A DNA stretch of 64,000 nt from Myxococcales bacterium (GCA_016794345.1 JAEUKE010000072.1:1-64000), one strand, 5' to 3'. Counted from the first letter of the stretch, positions 32,821 to 41,480 are shown. The notes: generated by a model from the sequence alone, not told the origin. Numbers and translations: made by a program.

Positions 32821-34012
32821 TCTCGATGATGTGGAGCAAGGCCTCGCCCGTGATCTCCTCGCTCTCCAACTCCGCGAGCAGCCGCCCGATGCTGAGGTCG
32901 GCGCCGGTCGTGAGCTTCTCGAAGAGGCGCACGATCCCCTCGACGTACGGGTAACGAAAGACCGCGCCGCTGACCGACCAGAGGAGCTCGGGGCCCTGCG
33001 ACGACTCGGAGCGGCTCCAGGCCAGCGCCGCAGGCAGCGGCATGCGCACCCGGGAGTCGCGGTCGAGCGCCTTCTCGAGCGGCTCTGGGTCTGGCCGCGC
33101 GACCAGGCCGAACGACGTGCGATGAGCGAGCGCCTTCTCTTCCAGCCGCCTCCTGAGCGGCTCGGAGCCGAGGGCATGGACGAGGTCGGCGTGCAGCGCG
33201 CCGAGGAAGCTGGCCGAGTCGCCGCCCGATCGCGACGACCCGCAAGGCCACTCCGTCTCGAGCTCCGCTCCTTCCTGGGCGAGCTCGCAGGCTGCCCGCT
33301 CGACGAGGCGGAAGGGAGAGCTGTCCGCGAAGAGCCCGAGGCCGAGCGTGGCCGTCACTCCGCCGTCGGACTCGGCCACGTGCCAGTACTCCGCCGGCCA
33401 GTAGAGGATGTCACCCGCCTCGCCCTCCACGACGATCGCTTGGTCGCGGTAGCGAGCGACGTCCAGCCTGCGGAGGAAGGCCGTCTCGAGCTCCGAGCCG
33501 GGCTCCACACCCGGATGGTTCGCGAAGGTCTCGTACGGCCAGACGAGGAAGCGCTTCTTCCCTTCCAGCACGAACGTGATGACATCTTGGTCATCTTTGT
33601 GCACCCCGAAGAAGCCCTGGCGGTAGTCGCCGGCGAAGATCTCGAACGAGGCGGGGACCGGCCGGACGGGGAGCCTCGCCATCAGGCTCTGGGCCAGCCG
33701 CCAGGCGTCGGGGTGCGCTGCTTGGAAGTTGTTGACGACGAAGCCCGTCATTCCTCGGCCGCCGCCGATGCGCTCGACGTAGCCGCCGATGGAGCGGTCG
33801 CTCTCTCTCGGGTAGTCCTGGTCGGCGAGGTGGCGAGCGGCGCCGCCGTCGTACATGCGGAGGCGGAGCTGGCCGTCCCCCGCCCGGATCTTGTCGCCGG
33901 CTGCGACGAGCCAGCGAAAGACCGACAAGGGGTCGGCCAACGGCGCCCGCCGGCCGGCGTGAAAAACGCCGGGCCGGCGAGCGCGAACGTGTCCCGCGAT
34001 CGCGTCGTTCAC
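32777..34012 (-). CDS. JmjC/cupin-type Fe(II)/2-oxoglutarate oxygenase-like protein
   Basis: From the GTG at 34012 the protein has 411 residues. The iron-binding facial triad is intact: H138-K-D140 in G-V-H-K-D-D-Q-D and H211 in P-A-E-Y-W-H-V-A-E-S, with a JmjC/cupin_4-like core between them and a helical C-terminal region. These enzymes hydroxylate side chains of proteins or peptides. I prefer GTG 34012 because it follows the stop of the 51-codon frame by 16 nt with a GAGGGGG in between; a longer frame to 34117 would overlap that frame. The neighbour suggests that its substrate is the small peptide. Confidence 0.8.
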   Translation of the reverse strand: MNDAIAGHVRARRPGVFHAGRRAPLADPLSVFRWLVAAGDKIRAGDGQLRLRMYDGGAARHLADQDYPRESDRSIGGYVERIGGGRGMTGFVVNNFQAAHPDAWRLAQSLMARLPVRPVPASFEIFAGDYRQGFFGVHKDDQDVITFVLEGKKRFLVWPYETFANHPGVEPGSELETAFLRRLDVARYRDQAIVVEGEAGDILYWPAEYWHVAESDGGVTATLGLGLFADSSPFRLVERAACELAQEGAELETEWPCGSSRSGGDSASFLGALHADLVHALGSEPLRRRLEEKALAHRTSFGLVARPDPEPLEKALDRDSRVRMPLPAALAWSRSESSQGPELLWSVSGAVFRYPYVEGIVRLFEKLTTGADLSIGRLLAELESEEITGEALLHIIEIIRRHHALVPGSAA

Positions 34013-34028
34013 GTTCTGGCCTGCCCCC

Positions 34029-34184
34029 TCAGTACCTGCCGGGGCCCGCGAATCGGCCGGCGCCGGCGCGGACCCCCGAGCGGATGCGCAGGTTCTGGCC
34101 CTCGGTCTGTTTCTCACGCGCCTCGAGATCAGCGATCGTGATGGCCGGGGACTTCGTCTCGTTCTTCTGGTCCTTGTTCTCCAT
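34029..34184 (-). CDS. short peptide, candidate RiPP precursor
   Basis: This 51-residue frame begins at ATG 34184 with GGAGG 4 nt upstream and ends at TGA 34029-34031. The first half is hydrophilic and charged, with a leader-like segment I-T-I-A-D-L-E-A-R-E. The second half is basic and Gly-rich (L32-R-I-R-S-G-V-R-A-G, then A-G-R-F-A-G-P-G-R-Y51) and has four Gly-Arg or Arg-Ala-type steps, and no Cys. It directly precedes the JmjC/cupin oxygenase gene on the same strand. I infer a precursor peptide whose C-terminal region is oxidised by that enzyme. No protease or transporter gene is adjacent. Confidence 0.6.
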   Translation of the reverse strand: MENKDQKNETKSPAITIADLEAREKQTEGQNLRIRSGVRAGAGRFAGPGRY

Positions 34185-34282
34185 CGTTCCTCCGAGGCGG
34201 CATCCCGCCGCTCTCAGAGGCTAGGTCGTGCTCCGACGGCTTGCCGTGAGCAGAACATGAGCAGCGCCCCGCTCCCCGGCCG

Positions 34283-34963
34283 CTATCGCTCGACGTAGAA
34301 GGTCTCGGCCGTCTCGGGGTGCGTGAAGCGGGCGCGCGAGCCGACGACGCAGAACTCCAGCGTCGCCGCTTCGGCAGCGGCCCCGACCGTCACCTCCTGC
34401 CCGTCGACGGCGTACGGCTCGGTCGCGGACTCGATGGGTCCGGCCTCGACGGTCGTGCAGAGACAGAGGTCGCCGTCCTGCGTGCACGTCACGCCGTCTC
34501 CCTGGACCGCGTTGGCGCAGGTCGCGCCTAGCGGCGCGCAGGGCAGGGGGATCTCGAACTCCCAGCCTGCGAAGAGCTGCTTCGTGATCGTCAGCGTTCC
34601 GTCGGCGCCGAACGAGACGTCCCCTTCGGGCCAGAGCACGTAGCGCGACCGGCGCACGAGGCCGTCGACGCAAGCGTCCTCCGTCCAGGGCGTCTCCTCG
34701 CAGGGCGTCGCGTAGTGCCAGTCGCCGAGGAGATCGCCGCCGCACGGCGCGGCGCCGCAGACACTCGTCTCGCTGTTACCCGTGCTCGACGCCGATGTCG
34801 TGGCGCCCGACGACGTGCTGCTCACGGCGCTGTCGCCGCCGGCTCCTCCGCCGTCGCTCGAGGCGTCGGCGTCGGTCTCGGGCGCGGTCGCGCACCCCGT
34901 CAGCGCCAGCGCCAGCGCGAGCAGATGCAAACCGAGACATCGAAGTGAGCGAAGAGCAATCAT
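34283..34963 (-). CDS. hypothetical lipoprotein with Ser/Thr-rich linker
   Basis: The 226-residue precursor has a signal sequence with lipobox A-L-T-G-C, then about 45 residues rich in Ser, Thr, Gly and Ala, and a small Cys-containing beta-rich domain (A-P-C-G-G-D-L-L-G-D-W; P-L-P-C-A-P-L-G-A-T-C; D-L-C-L-C-T). The G-x-W pattern at the start of the domain resembles lipocalin-like folds, but I cannot name the family. AGGAGG precedes the ATG. It lies 98 nt upstream of the candidate peptide gene on the same strand. Confidence 0.75.
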   Translation of the reverse strand: MIALRSLRCLGLHLLALALALTGCATAPETDADASSDGGGAGGDSAVSSTSSGATTSASSTGNSETSVCGAAPCGGDLLGDWHYATPCEETPWTEDACVDGLVRRSRYVLWPEGDVSFGADGTLTITKQLFAGWEFEIPLPCAPLGATCANAVQGDGVTCTQDGDLCLCTTVEAGPIESATEPYAVDGQEVTVGAAAEAATLEFCVVGSRARFTHPETAETFYVER

Positions 34964-35100
34964 GAGGAGCCTCCTTGCGAAGAAGCTCTCTCTTGCCTGG
35001 CGCGCAGGCTTCGCGGCCCTGAATCGATCTGAATCGAGTCGAAGCGCTCAGCCCCAGCGCTTCATTCGGGACGCGCGAAGGTGAACGAGCAGCGCGACCA

Positions 35101-35574
35101 TCACTGGCACGAGCCGCCGGGTTGGCCGTCTTGGCGCGGTCCACACACGAGCCCTTCGCAGCAGTCCAGGTCCTGATCGCAAGGGATCGCCGTGCCGCCA
35201 CACGTCCCCGAGCTCGTGCTGCAGTCCGCGTTGGGGTCGGCCTCACACCCATCGGGGTTGGGCTCGGAAGCGCTCCACTGATCGAAGCAGGCGTTCTTGC
35301 ACGCCGAGTCTCCGAAGGCGCACGCCATCGTGCACTCCTGGATGTCGAACCCGAGGCATTGGTCGAACGTCGCCTTGTCCGGGCAGGTGTAGCCGACGTC
35401 GTTGATGCAGCACGTGAACTCCTCGTTGCCCTGCGAGTTCTGACCGACGCCGTCGTCCTCGGACTCCGAGCCGGCGTCGTCGCCGCCTCCACTTTCGCCG
35501 TCCTGCGTGGAGCACGCGGCGACGGCGAATGAGATGCCGAAAAGGCCCAACCAAACGTACTGTCCTCTGAACAT
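35101..35574 (-). CDS. Cys-rich hypothetical lipoprotein
   Basis: From ATG 35574 (GGGAGG 7 nt upstream) the precursor is 157 residues with signal L-F-G-I-S-F-A-V-A-A-C. An acidic Gly/Asp/Glu-rich linker follows, and then about 14 cysteines in pairs, including F-T-C-C, Q-E-C-T-M-A-C, C-D-Q-D-L-D-C-C-E-G-L-V-C and a C-terminal G-S-C. The pattern suggests a compact disulfide-bonded surface domain. The family is typical of myxobacteria but of unknown function. A hairpin overlaps its Shine-Dalgarno sequence. Confidence 0.75.
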   Translation of the reverse strand: MFRGQYVWLGLFGISFAVAACSTQDGESGGGDDAGSESEDDGVGQNSQGNEEFTCCINDVGYTCPDKATFDQCLGFDIQECTMACAFGDSACKNACFDQWSASEPNPDGCEADPNADCSTSSGTCGGTAIPCDQDLDCCEGLVCGPRQDGQPGGSCQ

Positions 35575-35584
35575 CACAAGCCTC

Positions 35585-35614
35585 CCTGAGTGGCGGCGCG
35601 GTGCCGCTCTCAGG
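35585..35614 (-). promoter_or_regulatory. leader hairpin overlapping the ribosome binding site of the Cys-rich lipoprotein
   Basis: In the minus-strand message CCTGAG pairs with CTCAGG and an inner GCGGC pairs with GCCGC, with a T-T mismatch between stems. The 3' arm shares bases with the Shine-Dalgarno GGGAGG (35581-35586). Folding would partly hide the ribosome binding site, which allows translational control, but no ligand-binding motif is visible. Confidence 0.4.
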
Positions 35615-35757
35615 AGACTATGTAGTTGGATATCTGTGCTCTTTGCACTCGGCATCCGATGGCGGAGAAAGTGGGCGTAGGCAGGCTTTGTCGCCTGTCA
35701 ACGGGGAACGTCCTCGGATTCGGACAGTCCGCAGCTGGCGACGTCAGGCGTCGGCGC

Positions 35758-37437
35758 TCAGCCCCAGCGCTTCATCACGTCCTGGACGAGGTGCGTCGCG
35801 AGCCCCAGGAAAGCGAGCCCGAGCAGGACGTAGCCGAGCGTCTCGCGGCCGGCGGTGACGAGGACGGCCGAGGCGACAAAGAGGCCGCCGACGATGAAGC
35901 CCGAGAAGAGCCGTCGCCCGAGGCGGTCGAGAGCGGTGGGGAGGCGCGCGTCCGTCGCCTGGATGTTGAGCCGGCCCATCCGCACGTCCTCGAGGACCTC
36001 GCGGCCGAGCTGCGGCAGATCGTAGGTGGCGCCGCCGAGGCGCTCGATCCCGCGGAGCAGGTCATTTCCGATCCGCTGAGGCGAGTAGCGCTTCTTGAGG
36101 AGCTCGAGGAAATACGGCTTTGCCTCCTGGAAGACGTCGAGCTCGGGGTGGATCTCCTTGCCGACACCCTCGATCGTCATGAGCGCCTTGCCGACGAGGA
36201 GGAAGTCGGGCGGGATCTCGAGGCCGAACTTCTTCGCGCCGCCGACGAGGTCGCCGATCATCCGGCTCATCTCGATGTCCTTGAGCTGCTTGCCCAGGTA
36301 CTTGTCGGCGAGCATCGCGACCTCTGCTCGGTACGCGCGCATGTCGACGCGCCGGGTCGGGGTGCCGATGGCGTAGAGCGCGTCGGCCAGCGCCTCATAG
36401 TCGTTGCGCCCGGCGGCGACCATGAGGTCGACGCACCGGTCGCGCATCTCGGGTGAGAGGCGGCCCACCATGCCGAGGTCGATGAGCCCGATGATCGGCG
36501 CGTCGGGCTCGCCCGAGATGAGGATGTTCCCGGGGTGGGGGTCGGCGTGGAAGAAGCCGTCCTCGAAGATCATCTTGATCACGATGCCGACGGCGGTGCT
36601 CGCGATCTTCGGTCCGGAGAAGCCGTCCTCCCGGATGGCGTCGTAGACCTTCTTGCCCGGCAGGAGCTCGAGCGTCAGCACGGTCTTGGCGGACGCCTCG
36701 CGGTGGACGAACGGAAACCTGACGGAGCTGTTTCCTTCGAAGTTCTTGCGGAACCTGTCGGCGTTCTCCGCCTCGAGGAGGAAGTCGAGCTCGGCGGTGA
36801 TCGCCCTGTCGAACTGCTCCACCAGCCCACGTGGTGCGTACGTCCGTGACTCGGGGATCGTGCGCTCCACCAGGCGGGCCAGGTGATGCAGCAGATCGAG
36901 GTCGCTGGTGACGGTGCCGCGGATGCCGGGCCGCTGCACCTTCACCACGACCTCCTTCGCGCCCTCCGCGTGTTTGAGCTTGGCGCGGTGCACCTGGCCG
37001 ATGGAAGCGGCTGCGAGCGGCTTGTCCTCGAAGCTCTCGTAGAAGGTGTCGATGGTGCCGCCCAGCGCGCCCTCGATCGCTTCGCGGATGGTCGGCGCCG
37101 GCAGCGGCGAGACCTCGTCCTGGAGCTTCTTCAGCTCGACGATCCACTCGGGGGGCAACACGTCCGTCCGCGTGGAGGCGATCTGCCCGAGCTTCACGAA
37201 AGACGGGCCGAGGTCCATCGCGACGAGCCGGACGCGCTCGGCCATGGGGCTCTTCTTGGCCTCTTCGGCGCCCTTCTCGGCGGCCTCGATCTCGGCCTGC
37301 GCCTCCTCGGGCGGCTTTGCCGCCTTCTGGCCGAGGCCGATGCGCCGGGCGACGTCGGCGAAGCCGTGCCGGAAGAGCACGACGTTGATCTGCCTCAGCC
37401 TGTCGAGCTCGCGGATGGTGGAGAAGATCGCGACCAT
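35758..37437 (-). CDS. ABC1/UbiB/AarF family atypical kinase-like membrane protein
   Basis: The protein (559 residues) has the hallmark motifs of the UbiB/ADCK family: F-V-K-L-G-Q (KxGQ), an Ala-rich loop A-A-A-S-I-G-Q-V-H-R-A, V-V-V-K-V-Q-R-P-G-I, H-A-D-P-H-P-G-N and I-D-L-G-M-V-G. Two hydrophobic helices close the C-terminus. The family supports ubiquinone/isoprenoid lipid metabolism and probably works as an ATPase at the membrane. Its start is 4 nt after the stop of the L,D-transpeptidase gene, so it ends a four-gene minus-strand unit. Confidence 0.92.
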   Translation of the reverse strand: MVAIFSTIRELDRLRQINVVLFRHGFADVARRIGLGQKAAKPPEEAQAEIEAAEKGAEEAKKSPMAERVRLVAMDLGPSFVKLGQIASTRTDVLPPEWIVELKKLQDEVSPLPAPTIREAIEGALGGTIDTFYESFEDKPLAAASIGQVHRAKLKHAEGAKEVVVKVQRPGIRGTVTSDLDLLHHLARLVERTIPESRTYAPRGLVEQFDRAITAELDFLLEAENADRFRKNFEGNSSVRFPFVHREASAKTVLTLELLPGKKVYDAIREDGFSGPKIASTAVGIVIKMIFEDGFFHADPHPGNILISGEPDAPIIGLIDLGMVGRLSPEMRDRCVDLMVAAGRNDYEALADALYAIGTPTRRVDMRAYRAEVAMLADKYLGKQLKDIEMSRMIGDLVGGAKKFGLEIPPDFLLVGKALMTIEGVGKEIHPELDVFQEAKPYFLELLKKRYSPQRIGNDLLRGIERLGGATYDLPQLGREVLEDVRMGRLNIQATDARLPTALDRLGRRLFSGFIVGGLFVASAVLVTAGRETLGYVLLGLAFLGLATHLVQDVMKRWG

Positions 37438-37441
37438 GGCT

Positions 37442-38755
37442 TCACCGCACCCGAACGACGCTGCCGCGCTCGGCGTCGCGCGGCAGGACCGCCGTCCATC
37501 CGGCGGGGAGCCGGGGGGAGGTGAACCAGAACAGGCGCTGCGCGTCGAGCGGGGCGAGGTTCACGCAGCCGTGGCTGCGTACCTGCCCGAACGATCGATG
37601 CCAGAACGCGCCGTGCAGTCCCACGCCCTTGGAGAAGTACTGCACGTAGGGGACGTTCTCCATTCGGTAGAAGCGGCTCGCGTTCTCGTCCTCGAGGTTG
37701 TCCATGTTGGCGGAGGCGAGCTTCACCCAGATGCGCTTCGTGCCCTTGGGCGTCGCGTTCGAGCTCCCTTCGCGGCCCTTGCCGCTCGACACGAGCGTCG
37801 CGAAGACGGGCCTGTCGCCCTCGTAGGCGACGAGGGTCTGCGTCGCGAGCTCGACGTCGATCCAACGCTCGCCGGCCACGACGTCCACGTCCTCCGGCGG
37901 GGCCGCGACGGTCGGGCGCCGGATGTCCTTCGACATGACCCATTTGTCAGGACCGACGCGCGTGAACTTCTGGAACGACCCGGCCTCCTCGAAGGCGGGG
38001 ACCTTGACCCATTGGGCGAAGGACTCGCTCGTCGGCTTGGCGGCGCTCGGGCCCGCGTAGACACGCGTGCTCGTCACGGTCACCCAGGCGAAGGGGATGC
38101 TCCCTTTTTCGGCCGTCTCCGGCACCTCGGACCCCTGGAACGCGATGGGCCGCGCCGGCGAGAGGTCGCGCATGGGGATCCACAGCTCGTTGCCCGAGAG
38201 GCCGTACCGCGCGCCGTCCACCGAGCGCTCCTCGCTGATGGCGACCGCGAAGCCGGGGTCGAGCGTGCCGTCCGCTGCGCCGACGTCGACCTCGAGGAGC
38301 TTGCGGTAGCCCTGCGAGCCGTCGGGGCCGACGAAGTAGTAGCGGAAGGGGAGGCCATCGGATGACGGCTCGAAGGTGCGTGAGGTCGCGCGCACGGGCT
38401 CTCCGCGAGAGAGCTCGACGTGATCGCCGCAGACCCACGCCTGCGGCCCCACCGAGAGCCAGGGCTCGCGGCAGCCGGGGCCGGTTCGGGCGCCGAAGAA
38501 GGGGAGGCGCGCCTCGCGCGCGGCCGACCCGCGCCGCGCCGCCGCGCCCTTGGGCTCGACGAGGATCCCTTCGTCGGTGCGGACGACGCGCACCGCGGTC
38601 GCCCACTCCGGGACCGCGGTGCCGGGCTCCACCCACGGGCCGCCCTCGCCGCCTCCGCCCTCGTCCGCTCGGAGGGCCGAGCTCGAGGCGAGCGCGGCCA
38701 CGACGCCGAGCATGACGGTGGCGTCAGCGATACGAGAAGCGGATCTCGTGGTCAC
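37442..38755 (-). CDS. L,D-transpeptidase (YkuD domain)
   Basis: The 437-residue protein has an N-terminal signal peptide (T-T-R-S-A-S-R..., L-G-V-V-A-A-L-A) and a C-terminal YkuD catalytic domain with H-G-A-F-W-H...R-S-H-G-C-V-N, so the catalytic His and Cys are present. Between them is a long beta-rich region with repeats that resemble substrate-binding domains. It should cross-link peptidoglycan or attach lipoproteins in the periplasm. With ATG 38755 it overlaps the FHA gene by 32 nt; ATG 38713 would avoid the overlap but shorten the signal peptide. Confidence 0.9.
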   Translation of the reverse strand: MTTRSASRIADATVMLGVVAALASSSALRADEGGGGEGGPWVEPGTAVPEWATAVRVVRTDEGILVEPKGAAARRGSAAREARLPFFGARTGPGCREPWLSVGPQAWVCGDHVELSRGEPVRATSRTFEPSSDGLPFRYYFVGPDGSQGYRKLLEVDVGAADGTLDPGFAVAISEERSVDGARYGLSGNELWIPMRDLSPARPIAFQGSEVPETAEKGSIPFAWVTVTSTRVYAGPSAAKPTSESFAQWVKVPAFEEAGSFQKFTRVGPDKWVMSKDIRRPTVAAPPEDVDVVAGERWIDVELATQTLVAYEGDRPVFATLVSSGKGREGSSNATPKGTKRIWVKLASANMDNLEDENASRFYRMENVPYVQYFSKGVGLHGAFWHRSFGQVRSHGCVNLAPLDAQRLFWFTSPRLPAGWTAVLPRDAERGSVVRVR

Positions 38756-39809
38756 AAATCCGGAAGAGGTCGCCCTCGGCGATCGCCTTCCGAGCGATCC
38801 GCTGGCCGTTGTACTCGACGCCGTTCGTCGAGCCCATGTCCACCATGTAGTACTGGCCGTTGAGGAACTCGACCATCGCGTGCTGACGCGACACGTTCGG
38901 ATCCTTGATCGTCATGTCGCTCGACTGCTTGCCGCGACCGACGATGAAGCGGTCCTTCGTTACGGGGTAACGTTGACCCTGGTAGATGATGTTGAGCGTG
39001 CCGTTGGGGGCATGCGCCGCTTGCTGCTGGGGCTGCTGCTGCGGCGCGCCGTATTGCGGCTGACCTCCCATCTGCGGGCCGCCATATTGCGGCTGCGGGG
39101 GAGGAGGAGGAGGTGGTGGGAAGCCGGGCTGCTGCGGCGGCTGCTGCGCGCCCTGGTAGTAGTTGGGCGGGGGCGGGGGCGGGAAGCCTCCGGGCGGAGG
39201 AGGCGGCGGCGGAACCGAAGGTGGCTTCCGCGGCATGCCGGGACCCGGAGGAGGCGGGGGCGCGGGCGCGCGCACGCTCGGCGGCGATCCGGGCGGACGG
39301 TTTCCGGGCGGAGGCGGAGGCAAGCTGCCACGCTTCGGACTGCCGGGCGGGCCCGGGATGGGCGGAGGACCGGGCGGGAGCCCGGGCGCGGGAGGAGGCA
39401 TGCGGCTCGCGCCAGGCTGCTGGGGCGGCGCGCCGTAGGGCTGAGGCTGGCCGTAGCCGGGAGGCGGAGGAGGCGGTCCGCCGTAGCCCTGCATCGGCTG
39501 CTGCGGCGGCATACCTGGCGGCGGCATCGGCATCTGGCCCTGTTGCATCTGGCCGGGGGGCATCTGGCCCTGCGGCATCTGGCCCTGCCCCGGCGGCGCG
39601 GTCTGGAACGACTGACCAGGGAACGGCGTGCGAGGGCCGGGGCTCGGGCTCGGGCTGTAGCTCCGCTGCCGCGCGTATTGCTTCATCGACTCGTTGATGA
39701 GGTAGTCGATGGAGCACTCGAGCTCGCGGGCCATCTGCTCGAACGTCTCCCACAGCACATCGCGGCACTGAAACGTTCGTGCGCTCTTCTTGTTCGGGTC
39801 AGCGCTCAT
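38724..39809 (-). CDS. ribbon-helix-helix-like plus proline-rich plus FHA protein
   Basis: Residues about 12-48 resemble a ribbon-helix-helix DNA-binding unit (F-Q-C-R-D-V-L-W-E-T-F-E-Q-M-A-R-E-L; I-D-Y-L-I-N-E-S-M-K-Q-Y-A). About 200 residues of Pro/Gln/Gly-rich sequence follow, then an FHA domain at the C-terminus (V-G-R-G-K-Q-S-S-D, S-R-Q-H-A-M-V, G-S-T-N-G-V). It would bind phospho-threonine and possibly DNA. It begins 9 nt after the HEAT-like lipoprotein gene and overlaps the L,D-transpeptidase gene, so all three are probably co-transcribed. Confidence 0.85.
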   Translation of the reverse strand: MSADPNKKSARTFQCRDVLWETFEQMARELECSIDYLINESMKQYARQRSYSPSPSPGPRTPFPGQSFQTAPPGQGQMPQGQMPPGQMQQGQMPMPPPGMPPQQPMQGYGGPPPPPPGYGQPQPYGAPPQQPGASRMPPPAPGLPPGPPPIPGPPGSPKRGSLPPPPPGNRPPGSPPSVRAPAPPPPPGPGMPRKPPSVPPPPPPPGGFPPPPPPNYYQGAQQPPQQPGFPPPPPPPPQPQYGGPQMGGQPQYGAPQQQPQQQAAHAPNGTLNIIYQGQRYPVTKDRFIVGRGKQSSDMTIKDPNVSRQHAMVEFLNGQYYMVDMGSTNGVEYNGQRIARKAIAEGDLFRICDHEIRFSYR

Positions 39810-39818
39810 GGTGGACGC

Positions 39819-41480
39819 TCACTTCTTCTCGCCTTCAGCAGCCTTCTTCTCTGCGGCCTTCTTCTGCTCGTCCCTCTCCTTGATGCCGGGGATCACGCAG
39901 AGCTTGACGTATTCGCCGATCGTCTTGACGTCTTTCAGCTCCTTGTCGTCCGGCTTCGCAGGGTCCTTCGGGACGTAGCAGGCAAACTTGCACTCCGCGT
40001 CGGTCTCACACACCGGCACGGGCATCGAGTCGGTCTCGAGCGGGGTCAGGGCGGAGAGGTCGTCCGGGGTCCCGTTCACGAGGAAGAAGCTGAGGGCCGT
40101 GGTCCGCGAAGCGGGCGAGCCTTCCGTCAGGAACTTCTTCAGCTCGTCCGCGGGCTTCCCTTCTTTGAGGTCGCCCATCCAGGAACCGTAGGTGATCGCC
40201 TCGGGCATGGCGAAACCCTTGGTGTCCTTGTCCGGCAGCTTGGCCATGAACTCGCCGAGGTGCTTCACCGTGCTCATCTTGAGGACGATGGTCCCGGCGG
40301 CGCGGCGCACCTTCCATTTGTCCGTCTTGAACGCGGCATAGAGCCGGTCGACGACCTTGTCGCGGGGCATCTCGCCGATGCGGCGGAAGGCGAGATCGAG
40401 CACCTCCGGCGGGGAGTCGGAGAGCGCGATGTCGAAGATCCGCTTCATGTCCGCCTCGTTCTTCGGATCGAGGCGCAGCTCGACCGCGGCGAGGGCCGCC
40501 GCGCGCCGCTCCTTCTTGTTCTTCCCGTCGAGCGCGAAGTCGAGGCAGAAGTCGACCGTGGCGCGGCCGCCGACGCGCTTGAGCGTGCCCATCGCGCGCA
40601 TCAGCTCTTCGTCCTGGTACTGCTCGAGCTGCGCCTTGAACTGATCGGGCGTGGGCTCCAGCTTCGAGCGCTTGTTCGCCTCTTCGAGCTGGGGCGTCTT
40701 CACCTTCACCCACTCGTCCGACACGACGTATTTCGCGATGTCGACGAGCGCGACGGAGGCTGCTTCTTTCGTCTGATCGTTGCCGAGGTCCGCGATGAGC
40801 GAGGCGATCTTGTCGAGGTTGCGGGAGTCGCGGTTGATGAGCTTGGGCAGACCGACCACCGAGTCGGCGCCGAGGTGCCGGAGCAGCTGCTCCATGCCGT
40901 ACGTCTGCGTCCGGCTCTCGAGGCGGCGCTCGAAGTCGGCCATCGCCCAGTCGATGAGCGCGGTGCGCAGGTTGGTCTTGAGGGCCTCGTCGGTGAGGAG
41001 CACCTGCTTGTCGTACGTCAAGATCGCGTACGACGCGTCCTTGAAGGCGAGCGACGGATCGGGAGGGGCAGCCTGGCCCGCTTGCGCGGCCGGCGGCGGC
41101 TTCTTCAGCTCGGCGATGATAGCCGGGATGAGCGCGGCGAGGATGGGCGCGCGCTCCTCCGGCGCGATCGCGGCAAGCGCATCGACGAGGCTGTAACATT
41201 TCTCGTCAGTCGGGTCGGCGCAGGCTTCGATCCCCACCGCGCGTCCGCCGCGTGGCTTCATGCGGATGAGCGACATCGCCGCCTCGACGCGGAGGCCCGT
41301 GTCGTACTTCGAGGCGAGGATGATCGCCTTGAGCTTCTCGGGACCGCGCAGGGTCCCTTCCTTTTTGTGGACGTAGCTCTCGTCGATTCGGCATCCGCCT
41401 ACGAGGGGCGCCGCGGCCACGAGGACCAGGGATGCGTAGAGCCAAGCTTTGAGCCGCCCAACCGTGCCAATCTTTCGCAT
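39819..41480 (-). CDS. HEAT-like repeat lipoprotein
   Basis: From ATG 41480 the precursor (553 residues) has a lipoprotein signal with L-V-L-V-A-A-A-P-L-V-G-G-C. The mature protein is almost entirely helical with HEAT/armadillo-style repeats (A-A-M-S-L-I-R-M; S-L-V-D-A-L-A-A-I-A-P-E-E-R; A-A-L-A-A-V-E-L-R-L; V-R-R-A-A-G-T-I-V-L-K-M) and a Lys-rich tail. Such scaffolds bind partner proteins; here it is probably periplasmic or surface-anchored. It is the first gene of the unit that continues with FHA, L,D-transpeptidase and UbiB-like genes, and is divergent from ftsK. Confidence 0.8.
   Translation of the reverse strand: MRKIGTVGRLKAWLYASLVLVAAAPLVGGCRIDESYVHKKEGTLRGPEKLKAIILASKYDTGLRVEAAMSLIRMKPRGGRAVGIEACADPTDEKCYSLVDALAAIAPEERAPILAALIPAIIAELKKPPPAAQAGQAAPPDPSLAFKDASYAILTYDKQVLLTDEALKTNLRTALIDWAMADFERRLESRTQTYGMEQLLRHLGADSVVGLPKLINRDSRNLDKIASLIADLGNDQTKEAASVALVDIAKYVVSDEWVKVKTPQLEEANKRSKLEPTPDQFKAQLEQYQDEELMRAMGTLKRVGGRATVDFCLDFALDGKNKKERRAAALAAVELRLDPKNEADMKRIFDIALSDSPPEVLDLAFRRIGEMPRDKVVDRLYAAFKTDKWKVRRAAGTIVLKMSTVKHLGEFMAKLPDKDTKGFAMPEAITYGSWMGDLKEGKPADELKKFLTEGSPASRTTALSFFLVNGTPDDLSALTPLETDSMPVPVCETDAECKFACYVPKDPAKPDDKELKDVKTIGEYVKLCVIPGIKERDEQKKAAEKKAAEGEKK

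Noticed and set aside
34013..34117. Longer N-terminus for the JmjC/cupin oxygenase starting at ATG 34117
   Set aside because: It would overlap the 51-codon peptide frame, gives a low-complexity Ala/Arg/Pro start and lacks a ribosome binding site, whereas GTG 34012 follows a purine-rich GAGGGGG.
35721..35731. CGGACAGTCCG palindrome downstream of the UbiB-like gene
   Set aside because: Only 5-bp arms; such palindromes are frequent by chance in this GC-rich sequence.
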